Below, piece by piece: positions 1 to 5,878 of a stretch of DNA of 7,862 nt (the stretch's first letter is position 1; every line of letters begins with the position of its first letter). The translations under genes and the position numbers were made by a program. The notes below the pieces were generated by a model. The model searched no databases, was not told where the DNA came from, and saw only the letters and a program-made list of their open reading frames with translations. Source of the DNA: CAZIIK01 sp964539235 (lineage in GTDB: Bacteria > Pseudomonadota > Gammaproteobacteria > Francisellales > CACEW01); assembly GCA_964539235.1 (NCBI GenBank), contig CAZIIK010000117.1, positions 1 through 7,862 on the forward strand. Reading direction: 5' to 3'.

Positions 1-116
1 TTGTTGGTCACACCATATTTTGAACATATCTGTCCCAGAGTGTGATCCCCTGATAATAAATCTAATACCACTCTGGCTTTTAACTCCGCCGGATACTTTT
101 GACGCTTTTGACTCAT
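1..116 (-). CDS. IS3-family transposase OrfA, N-terminal part (runs off the window)
   Basis: This is the first 38 codons of an OrfA-type transposase subunit; the rest lies beyond position 1. The protein begins MSQKRQKYPAELKARVVLDL and continues through TLGQICSKYGVTN. That is the usual OrfA opening: a basic start, a (Y/F)xxE(F/L)Kxxxx helix, then a helix-turn-helix (about residues 26-38) that recognises the IS ends. In the family, OrfA is fused to the catalytic OrfB (DDE integrase) by programmed -1 frameshifting; neither OrfB nor the slippery site is visible here. The ATG at 116 is supported by an AGGGAG ribosome-binding site (on the minus strand, about 126-131) nine bases upstream. It has its own candidate promoter at 147-175. 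Family assignment is fairly sure; the exact IS group is not. Confidence 0.8.
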   Translation of the reverse strand, partial: MSQKRQKYPAELKARVVLDLLSGDHTLGQICSKYGVTN

Positions 117-127
117 GATGTCGATCT

Positions 128-196
128 CCCTAAATAATTAAAAAATAATATCACTTTAAGGAGCACTACTCTCAAATACCGTCCGATTATTTAGGG
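128..196. repeat. 11-bp perfect inverted repeat in the IS leader, overlapping the orfA ribosome-binding site
   Basis: CCCTAAATAAT at 128-138 is the exact reverse complement of ATTATTTAGGG at 186-196, with 47 bp between the arms. On the minus strand the inner arm reads ATTATTTAGGG and contains the first four bases of the AGGGAG ribosome-binding site of orfA. The outer arm lies close to the IS tip. The -35 and -10 boxes of the internal promoter fall between the arms, so only RNA entering from outside the IS carries both. See the findings for the possible function. Confidence 0.7.
147..175 (-). promoter_or_regulatory. Candidate sigma-70 promoter of the IS transposase
   Basis: On the minus strand there is TTGAGA (-35, 170-175; 5 of 6 matches to TTGACA), a 17-bp spacer and GATATT (-10, 147-152; 4 of 6 matches to TATAAT). 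It lies inside the IS, upstream of the AGGGAG ribosome-binding site of orfA. Transcripts from it would start near position 140 and would lack the outer arm of the inverted repeat at 186-196. Confidence 0.5.
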
Positions 197-201
197 GCGC
201 T

Positions 202-330
202 ATACGGCAATGCTGCATCCGTCTCATGTGCAAATAAAGTCGCATAGTCTAAGTTACGATAAACTGCTTGAGCAGTTGCAATGCCTTGTTGAGTTAAACC
301 GATACTAGAGAGTAAATCTATTATTTCCAT
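202..330 (-). pseudogene. pckA: ATP-dependent PEP carboxykinase, N-terminal fragment cut by the IS
   Basis: From ATG at 330 the minus strand encodes about 43 codons (including GLTQQGIATAQAVYRNLDYA and then TLFAHETDAALPY). The frame then runs into IS sequence and stops at TAA (187-189). The pattern GI..A..VYRNLDYATLFAHETDAAL resembles the start of bacterial ATP-type PckA, where a segment like VY-N-Y-LY-EE-D-L precedes the conserved GRSPKDK region; that region is missing here. The intact family (about 510-540 residues) converts oxaloacetate plus ATP to PEP, ADP and CO2, the entry step of gluconeogenesis. The start has no clear Shine-Dalgarno, and an in-frame TAG closes the frame just upstream. 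A weak CATAAT (-10-like, 373-378) could be its promoter. The rest of the gene may lie beyond the IS, left of the window. The family call rests on a short stretch, so it is probable rather than certain. Confidence 0.6.
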
Positions 331-398
331 GTGTTTTATCTAATCTATGCTAAGAATTTTTTAGAGCGCGCGATTATGCCAGAAACTGCCCCCGATTA

Positions 399-1898
399 CT
401 AACTTGCCGAGTGTGGCAATGTTCTATCAATCGCCTGGCACCAGCCTGCATATAAAGCATGGCGTTGAGTCTCAGGCATTTCTGGAAAGAAGCGATGATT
501 CTCTTGCCATAAGGCTGAAATCGCGGCCGTATCTTTGAATAAACCGATCTTCAGGCCCACTAAGTAAGCCACACCCAGCGCAGTGGTTTCAATAATCGCT
601 GGTCGGATCACCGGTTGATTCAGCATATCTGATAGAAACTGGCATAACCAATTATTGGCGACCATGCCACCATCCACCCGAACTTCTGTTAGCTGATGGG
701 CACCGTCACTATTCATTGCAGCCAATAAATCTTTCGTTCGATAACATACAGACTCTAAGCCCGCACGTACAATATGTGCCAGATTACTGTAGCGCGTTAA
801 ACCGGTAATCAAACCGCGCGCATCAGGTTCCCAAAACGGTGCACCTAAACCCGTAAATGCGGGCACAAAATACACGCCTCCGGTATCTGCAATACTGGCC
901 GCTAATGCCTCACTGTCAGAAGCGTGATGCACCATACGCAGTTGATCGCGCAGCCATTGCATGGCAGCACCGGCGACAAACACACTACCTTCCAGTGCGT
1001 AAGTTGGCTTGTCATCTAAACGATAGGCCATCGTAGTGAGTAATCGATTTTTTGACTGAATCGGGGTATCACCGGTATTCAGCATCATAAAAGCACCGGT
1101 ACCATAAGTAGATTTCACCATGCCCGGCGTGAAACAAGCCTGACCAATGGTGGCAGCTTGTTGGTCACCCGCAATTCCATAGACAGGCACGCGTTTACCG
1201 AATAATGACTTGCGTGTTAAGCCGAAGTCATCACTGCAGTTTTTAACTTCCGGTAAGATCGCGCGAGGCACATTAAGCAGTTTGAGCAGATCTTCATCCC
1301 AATCTTGGGTATGGATATTAAATAACAAAGTACGAGAGGCATTGGTGGCATCAGTGGCATGCACTTCTCCTTTGGTCAGGCGCCATAAGAGAAAGGTATC
1401 GATGGTACCAAAAGCCAATTTGCCCTGCTCCGCTTCGGTACGAGCATGAGGCACATGATCTAAAATCCAACGAACTTTACTGGCAGAAAAATAAGGGTCC
1501 AATAACAACCCCGTTTTAGCTTGCACCAAAGCTTCATGGCCGGACTCTTTTAAAGTTCGGCAATACTCCGCGGTTCGACGATCCTGCCATACAATTGCAC
1601 GATAAATCACTTCACCCGTTTCGCGATGCCAAATAATGGTGGTTTCACGCTGATTGGTAATGCCAATACCGAGCAATTTTCCCGCGGTAATACCTTTTTG
1701 AAACATAGCATCACGACAAACGCTGACCGTATCGTGCCAAATGGTTTCTGGGTCATGCTCAACCCAACCATCTTGCGGGAAATGCTGTTGCAATTCTTTT
1801 TGTGAAACCGAAACTATTTGTCCCTGCTGATCAAAAATAATGGCACGTGAACTGGTCGTGCCTTGGTCGATACTCATAATGTAAGTGGGAACGGACAT
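399..1898 (-). CDS. glpK: Glycerol kinase
   Basis: This cytoplasmic FGGY-family kinase phosphorylates glycerol with ATP to sn-glycerol 3-phosphate, the substrate of the divergent glpD. The protein has 499 residues, the usual length. Visible landmarks are the phosphate-binding DQGTTSSRA (residues 11-19), GWVEHDP, the glycerol-contacting TNQRETT (about 82-88), DPYFSASKVRWILDH (FGGY signature 1), AGDQQAA with the catalytic Asp, and GLTRYSNLAHIVRAGLESV (within FGGY signature 2). The ATG at 1898 is chosen because the protein then aligns from its first residue with E. coli GlpK. A TTG three codons upstream is possible, and neither start has a strong Shine-Dalgarno. The fructose-1,6-bisphosphate loop (GGKGGTR in E. 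coli) is replaced by a sequence ending LFGKR, and the EIIA-Glc binding tail differs, so enteric-type allosteric control is doubtful. No glpF (glycerol facilitator) lies in the window. Confidence 0.97.
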   Translation of the reverse strand: MSVPTYIMSIDQGTTSSRAIIFDQQGQIVSVSQKELQQHFPQDGWVEHDPETIWHDTVSVCRDAMFQKGITAGKLLGIGITNQRETTIIWHRETGEVIYRAIVWQDRRTAEYCRTLKESGHEALVQAKTGLLLDPYFSASKVRWILDHVPHARTEAEQGKLAFGTIDTFLLWRLTKGEVHATDATNASRTLLFNIHTQDWDEDLLKLLNVPRAILPEVKNCSDDFGLTRKSLFGKRVPVYGIAGDQQAATIGQACFTPGMVKSTYGTGAFMMLNTGDTPIQSKNRLLTTMAYRLDDKPTYALEGSVFVAGAAMQWLRDQLRMVHHASDSEALAASIADTGGVYFVPAFTGLGAPFWEPDARGLITGLTRYSNLAHIVRAGLESVCYRTKDLLAAMNSDGAHQLTEVRVDGGMVANNWLCQFLSDMLNQPVIRPAIIETTALGVAYLVGLKIGLFKDTAAISALWQENHRFFPEMPETQRHALYAGWCQAIDRTLPHSAS

Positions 1899-1930
1899 GC
1901 AATACAAAAGACTTAGCTTGAAAGCGGCGC

Positions 1931-1936
1931 ATTATA
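1931..1936 (-). promoter_or_regulatory. Candidate -10 box of the glpK promoter
   Basis: The minus strand reads TATAAT here, a perfect sigma-70 -10 box, 32 bases upstream of the glpK ATG. No good -35 is found at 16-18 bp. The best is CTGGCA (1956-1961, 4 of 6) at a long 19-bp spacing, which would suit an activator-dependent or weak promoter. I found no convincing operator palindrome, such as a GlpR site, in the glpK-glpD gap. Confidence 0.5.
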
Positions 1937-2015
1937 AGGTGGTTTTTTCAATGAATGCCAGAACAGCACCGGGCCAAAGGTCTCCAAGCAATAGAACCCA
2001 TCACATTTTTCCAGT

Positions 2016-2044
2016 TTGCATCGACTTTAAAAGCTCGTTATTCT
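2016..2044 (+). promoter_or_regulatory. Candidate promoter of glpD
   Basis: TTGCAT (2016-2021, 3 of 6) and TATTCT (2039-2044, 4 of 6) are separated by 17 bp and end 30 bp before the glpD start chosen here. Both boxes are only moderate, but the spacing is ideal and the position is right for a gene divergent from glpK. Confidence 0.35.
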
Positions 2045-2060
2045 GCCGCTGCAAAAATTT

Positions 2061-2065
2061 AGGGA
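2061..2065 (+). promoter_or_regulatory. Ribosome-binding site that decides the glpD start
   Basis: AGGGA directly abuts an ATG at 2066, which is too close for that ATG to be used efficiently. It lies nine bases before a GTG at 2075, which is normal spacing. This favours the GTG as the start codon of glpD. Confidence 0.55.
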
Positions 2066-2074
2066 ATGAAATAC

Positions 2075-3574
2075 GTGTCAAAGAAAGTGTATGACTTGCT
2101 GGTGATTGGTGGTGGTATCAATGGCGTAGGTATCGCTGCAGATGCCGCCGGTCGCGGCCTTTCAGTTTGCGTCTGTGAACAACGCGACCTGGCCAATGCC
2201 ACTTCATCCTATAGCAGCAAACTGATCCATGGTGGTTTACGATATTTGGAAAATTATGAATTTCGTTTGGTCAAAGAAGCCCTAAAAGAACGTGAAGTGT
2301 TACTCAAAGCTGCACCACATCTGATTCACCCATTACGGATTACCCTGCCACATAACCGACACTGTCGGCCAAGATGGATGATTCGGGCTGGTTTATTTCT
2401 ATACGATCACCTAGACAAACAACAAACCCTACCGAAGTCTGCAGCACTGCGTTTTGATACCAGCGATCCACAAGAGCAACTGGCCGCGCCTCTGAAAAAA
2501 GGCTATCAATATTCAGATGCCTCAGCTGATGATGCCCGCTTAGTGGTTGCCAACGCCTTGGCAGCTCAAGCCAATGGCGCAGACATTTTAACGCGTCATC
2601 GTGTGTTATCTGCCACCCGAGAAGGTCAAGACCATTGGGTTGTCCAAGTGAAAGATCGCCGGCATGGAACCGAGAAAACGCTTCATGCACGTGCCTTAGT
2701 TAATGCAGCGGGCCCTTGGGTTGACGAAATTCATCAGCAGCTCTTAAAGACACATAATAAATATAGTGTGCGTTTAGTTAAGGGCAGTCATGTGGTTGTG
2801 CCGCGCATGTATGCAGGTGACCAAGGATACATCCTGCAAAATGATGACAAACGCATTTTATTTGTGCTGCCTTTCCAACAAGATTTTACGCTGATTGGCA
2901 CCACTGACATTGCGTATCAAGGTGACCCACAGGGCGCCAAAATCAACGCCGAAGAAAGAAGCTACTTACTGGAAATTGTTAATCGTTATTTCAAACAGCA
3001 GTTAGCAGAGGATGACATTGTCTGGACGTATTCGGGTGTCCGACCCTTGCAAAGTGATGATCATAATAATCCGTCCAAAGTCACACGTGATTATGACTTC
3101 GAAGTACAAGATAGTGCCGGAAAATTGCCGTTATTATCCGTGTATGGCGGCAAGTTAACGACCTATCGTAAATTATCAGAACACGCATTAGAGAAATTAA
3201 CGCCCTATTTCCCAGAGGCGGGTCCAGACTGGACGGCAGAAGCTGTTTTACCTGGTGGTGATTTGGGCATGTCTTTTGCAGAATTTACGCAAAAGATCGT
3301 GACGCAATATCCCGCACTACCCGCTGAATTATTGCAACGCTGGGCACGACAATACGGTACGCGTATTACTGAGCTGTTAGCAGGTATTACAGACACAGCA
3401 AATTTAGGACATCATTTTGGCGGCACTTTATACGAACACGAAGTCCGATTTTTGGTTAACACCGAATGGGCCTTAAAGGTTGATGATATTCTGTGGCGCC
3501 GCACCAAACAGGGTTTATTACTGACCGAATTGCAACAGCAGAAATTAGAGCAATGGCTAGCAGACAATACCTAG
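2075..3574 (+). CDS. glpD: Aerobic glycerol-3-phosphate dehydrogenase
   Basis: This FAD-dependent, inner-membrane-associated enzyme oxidises sn-glycerol 3-phosphate to dihydroxyacetone phosphate and passes electrons to quinone. From the GTG the protein has 499 residues, close to the 501 of E. coli GlpD. It begins MSKKVYDLLVIGGGINGVGI, with the FAD-binding Rossmann motif at about residues 11-18. Further family landmarks are ATSSYSSKLIHGGLRYLENY (substrate and FAD site), YDHLDK, VNAAGPWVDE, RLVKGSHVVVPR, IGTTD, TYSGVRPL and GGKLTTYRKLSEHALEKLTP near the FAD. A C-terminal helical DAO_C region ends in DDILWRRTKQGLLL. An ATG at 2066 would add three residues (M-K-Y), but the AGGGA at 2061-2065 is spaced for the GTG. 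The gene pairs functionally with the divergent glpK. No sign of damage is seen. No clear terminator follows before the next promoter. Confidence 0.97.
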   Translation: MSKKVYDLLVIGGGINGVGIAADAAGRGLSVCVCEQRDLANATSSYSSKLIHGGLRYLENYEFRLVKEALKEREVLLKAAPHLIHPLRITLPHNRHCRPRWMIRAGLFLYDHLDKQQTLPKSAALRFDTSDPQEQLAAPLKKGYQYSDASADDARLVVANALAAQANGADILTRHRVLSATREGQDHWVVQVKDRRHGTEKTLHARALVNAAGPWVDEIHQQLLKTHNKYSVRLVKGSHVVVPRMYAGDQGYILQNDDKRILFVLPFQQDFTLIGTTDIAYQGDPQGAKINAEERSYLLEIVNRYFKQQLAEDDIVWTYSGVRPLQSDDHNNPSKVTRDYDFEVQDSAGKLPLLSVYGGKLTTYRKLSEHALEKLTPYFPEAGPDWTAEAVLPGGDLGMSFAEFTQKIVTQYPALPAELLQRWARQYGTRITELLAGITDTANLGHHFGGTLYEHEVRFLVNTEWALKVDDILWRRTKQGLLLTELQQQKLEQWLADNT

Positions 3575-3613
3575 CGAATCTCTACGCTGCTCGCAATTGC
3601 AGGGGATCTTGAT

Positions 3614-3619
3614 TATACT
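3614..3619 (+). promoter_or_regulatory. Candidate -10 box of the fdxA operon
   Basis: TATACT (5 of 6 matches) lies 34 bases upstream of the fdxA ATG in the 78-bp gap after glpD. No convincing -35 is present at 16-18 bp, so the operon could use this weak promoter or also receive read-through from glpD. Confidence 0.35.
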
Positions 3620-3652
3620 GGCGCCCTTTCTTAATACCCCTAGGAGCGCCGC

Positions 3653-3994
3653 ATGACCTTTGTTGTGACTGAATCATGCATCAAATGCAAATATGGATAT
3701 TGTGTCGAAGTTTGCCCAGTCGATTGTTTCTGTGAAGGTCCCAATATGTTGGTGATCAACCCAGATGAATGTATTGACTGTGCCCTCTGCGAACCCGAAT
3801 GCCCGGTCGATGCCATTAAATCTGAAGATGAATTGCCTGCAGGCCAAGAAGTCTTTTTGGAACTCAATGCGGAGCTTGCTCAGGTCTGGCCTAATATCAC
3901 ACAAAAATGCGAACCTCCTGCTGATGCAGATGAATGGAAGACCGTTAAAGACAAAAAACATCTTTTAGATAAAGGGGATGGTTCCGATGCCTGA
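3653..3994 (+). CDS. fdxA: Seven-iron ferredoxin, [3Fe-4S][4Fe-4S] type
   Basis: A small soluble low-potential electron carrier of the Azotobacter FdI/FdxA family, 113 residues (usual 105-113). The start is set by AGGAG six bases before the ATG. By comparison with FdI, the [3Fe-4S] cluster is held by Cys9, Cys17 and Cys50, and the [4Fe-4S] cluster by Cys21, Cys40, Cys43 and Cys46 (motifs CIKCKYGYC, CPVDC, CIDCALCEPEC). Cys12 and Cys25 are the usual extra cysteines. Cys27, in DCFCEGPN, is odd: most relatives I recall have Tyr, His or Arg there. The C-terminal half with LNAELAQVWPNIT is typical, and another Cys lies near residue 85. The gene overlaps the downstream thiolase by 8 nt, so the two are likely translationally coupled. 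Its redox partner is unknown; the neighbouring enzymes need no electron carrier. Confidence 0.95.
   Translation: MTFVVTESCIKCKYGYCVEVCPVDCFCEGPNMLVINPDECIDCALCEPECPVDAIKSEDELPAGQEVFLELNAELAQVWPNITQKCEPPADADEWKTVKDKKHLLDKGDGSDA
3973..3977 (+). promoter_or_regulatory. Ribosome-binding site that decides the thiolase start
   Basis: AGGGG, inside the end of fdxA, touches an ATG at 3978 and lies nine bases before a second in-frame ATG at 3987. The second ATG is therefore the better start, and it also gives the usual thiolase N-terminal length. Confidence 0.55.
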
Positions 3995-5171
3995 ACATAA
4001 TGATCCAATTGTGATTGTTGCAGCTAAACGAACGGCAATGGGTGCGTTCAATTGTGCTTTTACCGATGTGCCAGCCCCTGCCTTAGGTGCAGCTGTTATC
4101 CGGAGCCTATTGACTGAAAGTGGTGTATCGGCTGATCACATAGATACTGTGACCATGGGGTGTGTATTGCCAGCAGCTACGGGCCAGGCGCCTGCGCGTC
4201 AAGCGGCATTATTGGCTGAATTACCACAGTCAGTGCATTGCGCGACTGTGAATAAAGTCTGTGGTTCAGGCCTGCAAACGATTTTATATGCACATGATGC
4301 AGTGCAATTGGGCCGTCATGAAATTGCTATTGCCGGCGGCATGGAAAACATGACCCGTGCGCCGCATATGTTGCCAAAGAATGCATTAAATCGATTAGGC
4401 CACGCATCTTGTTTAAGCCATTTATTTACCGATGGTCTGGAAGATGCCTACTCAGGCAAACTGATGGGAGAATACGCAGAAGCGACGGCTGAAAAATACG
4501 CTTTTTCTCGTGAAGCCCAGGACGATTTTGCAATTACTTCATTGCAACGTGCGCAAGCTGCCAGTCATGCAGGACAATTTGCCGCTGAAATCGCACCTGT
4601 TACGGTTAAAACACGCCGTGATGAAGTTGTCGTGACGAGTGATGAGCCATTAGCAAAAGCCAAACCAGATAAAATCCCGCAATTAAAGCCTGCCTTTGCT
4701 AAGAACGGGACGGTTACGGCGGCAAACGCCAGTTCAATTGCGGATGGCGCAGCTGCTGTGCTATTAATGAAACAATCAAAGGCTCAGTCACTGGGATTAA
4801 CCCCCATGGCTAAAATTGCCGGACTTTCAACTTTTTCACATCAACCCGAATGGTTCACAACGGCGCCAGTCGGTGCGTTGCAGCAACTGGTTGATAGCAT
4901 TGACTGGTCAGTGGCAGATGTTGATCGATTTGAGATTAATGAAGCATTTGCGGTGGTAACGATGGCGGCGATGCATGACCTGCAGATTCCACATGAAAAA
5001 GTCAATGTGCATGGCGGTGCTTGTGCTTTAGGTCATCCACTGGGGGCTTCAGGCGCACGTGTGTTAGTCACCCTATTACACACCCTACGTGCAGCGCAAT
5101 TAAAACGCGGTGTGGCTGGGTTATGCATCGGTGGCGGCGAAGCCATCGCCGTTGCGGTTGAAATGTTATAA
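3987..5171 (+). CDS. atoB: Acetyl-CoA C-acetyltransferase (acetoacetyl-CoA thiolase)
   Basis: A cytoplasmic thiolase that cleaves acetoacetyl-CoA with CoA into two acetyl-CoA, or condenses them in reverse. From the ATG at 3987 it has 394 residues, the family's standard size. It shows the two thiolase domains: PIVIVAAKRTAMGAF at the start, the nucleophile Cys92 in NKVCGSGLQ, GGMENMTRAPHM, NEAFAV, the catalytic His350 in GHPLGASGAR, and the acid/base Cys380 in CIGGGEAIA. All three catalytic residues are intact. The motif reads GGACALGHP, with a Cys where Ile or Val is commoner. Followed by scoA-scoB, it fits acetoacetate (ketone body) use or short-chain acyl metabolism rather than the fadA role, since no fadB lies nearby. 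An ATG at 3978 would add three residues. The symbol atoB is by function; the name could equally be thlA or phaA. Confidence 0.93.
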   Translation: MPEHNDPIVIVAAKRTAMGAFNCAFTDVPAPALGAAVIRSLLTESGVSADHIDTVTMGCVLPAATGQAPARQAALLAELPQSVHCATVNKVCGSGLQTILYAHDAVQLGRHEIAIAGGMENMTRAPHMLPKNALNRLGHASCLSHLFTDGLEDAYSGKLMGEYAEATAEKYAFSREAQDDFAITSLQRAQAASHAGQFAAEIAPVTVKTRRDEVVVTSDEPLAKAKPDKIPQLKPAFAKNGTVTAANASSIADGAAAVLLMKQSKAQSLGLTPMAKIAGLSTFSHQPEWFTTAPVGALQQLVDSIDWSVADVDRFEINEAFAVVTMAAMHDLQIPHEKVNVHGGACALGHPLGASGARVLVTLLHTLRAAQLKRGVAGLCIGGGEAIAVAVEML

Positions 5172-5182
5172 GGAGCAATGAC

Positions 5183-5875
5183 ATGAGCAAGGTGGTGAAT
5201 ACATTTGCAGAGGCATTGGCGGGTTTTGAAGATGGCATGACTGTTGCGGTTGGCGGCTTTGGCTTATGCGGTATCCCGGAAGGTAGCATCCAATATATCT
5301 ACGAACACGGTTATTCCGGGTTGACCTGTATTTCAAATAACGCCGGTGTTGACGGTTTTGGGTTAGGCCTATGGTTAGAGAAAAAACAAATCAAAAGCAT
5401 ACATGCCTCTTATGTCGGTGAAAATGCGCTGTTTGAGCAACAGTTGTTATCTGGTGAATTAGAAGTGGTTTTAACACCACAAGGCACGTTGGCAGAACGC
5501 TTGCGCGCTGGCGGCGCAGGTATTCCAGCTTTCTATACAGCAACCGGGTATGGCACACAGGTGGCTGATGGCAAAGAAACGCGTGAATTTAATGGCCGAC
5601 ATTATGTGATGGAAACGGCATATGAGCCTGATTTTGCCCTAGTCAAAGCTTGGAAAGCCGATACCCTAGGCAATGTGGTTTATCATAAAACCGCCATGAA
5701 TTTTAATCCGCTGGTGGCAATGGCGGGTAAAACGACCGTGGTTGAAGTTGAAGAAATTGTTGCCCCCGGCGAACTGGATCCCAATTTTATTCACACGCCC
5801 AGTATTTTTGTGCAACGCGTGATTCAAGGTTGTTTTGAAAAGCGCATTGAACAACGCACAGTAAAGGAAGCATAA
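5183..5875 (+). CDS. scoA: Succinyl-CoA:3-oxoacid CoA-transferase, subunit A
   Basis: The alpha subunit of the heteromeric CoA-transferase that moves CoA from succinyl-CoA to acetoacetate, giving acetoacetyl-CoA for the upstream thiolase. It has 230 residues, normal for the subunit. DGMTVAVGGFGLCGIPEG (about residues 17-34) matches the CoA-transferase family I signature. SNNAGVDGFGLG, SYVGENALFE, LTPQGTLAERLRAGGAGIPA, FYTATGYGT and FALVKAWKAD match the mitochondrial SCOT N-terminal half closely, so it is SCOT-like rather than AtoD-like. AGGAG lies seven bases before the ATG, and 11 nt separate it from the thiolase stop. No catalytic Glu is expected here; it sits in subunit B. Confidence 0.95.
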   Translation: MSKVVNTFAEALAGFEDGMTVAVGGFGLCGIPEGSIQYIYEHGYSGLTCISNNAGVDGFGLGLWLEKKQIKSIHASYVGENALFEQQLLSGELEVVLTPQGTLAERLRAGGAGIPAFYTATGYGTQVADGKETREFNGRHYVMETAYEPDFALVKAWKADTLGNVVYHKTAMNFNPLVAMAGKTTVVEVEEIVAPGELDPNFIHTPSIFVQRVIQGCFEKRIEQRTVKEA

Positions 5876-5878
5876 CCC

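Larger units (their letters stand above)
1..203 (-). mobile_element. Left end of an IS3-family insertion sequence (partial)
   Basis: The element enters from the left edge and ends near position 203, where the reading frame of the interrupted pckA-like gene stops making sense. Read on the minus strand, the outer end starts near TAGCGCCCCTAAATAATCGG. A C-rich run a few bases in from the tip is typical of IS3-family terminal repeats, though the expected terminal TG is not evident. The exact boundary is uncertain by a few bases (about 199-204). The opposite end and the target-site duplication lie outside the window. Between the tip and orfA are a promoter (147-175) and an inverted repeat (128-138 with 186-196). 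Confidence 0.7.

Noticed and set aside
404..419. TTGCC-GAGTGT-GGCAA hairpin at the end of glpK
   Set aside because: Only a 5-bp stem inside the coding end, with no following T-run on either strand; not a credible terminator.
2031..2043. AAGCTCGTTATTC as a GlpR half-site
   Set aside because: It only loosely resembles the E. coli GlpR half-site and has no symmetric partner.
1885..2094. Plus-strand frame of 69 codons across the glpK-glpD gap
   Set aside because: It overlaps the 5' ends of both real genes, has no ribosome-binding site or recognisable protein features, and covers the promoter region.
2340..2690. 116-codon open frame antisense to glpD
   Set aside because: It lies wholly inside the well-supported glpD, and its translation shows no recognisable domain; it is a shadow frame.
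3593..3600. GCAATTGC palindrome after glpD
   Set aside because: Eight bases, not extended by flanking symmetry; expected by chance.
3640..3968. Several open frames overlapping fdxA on both strands
   Set aside because: FdxA itself is unmistakable from its cysteine pattern. The others are shadows lacking start signals.
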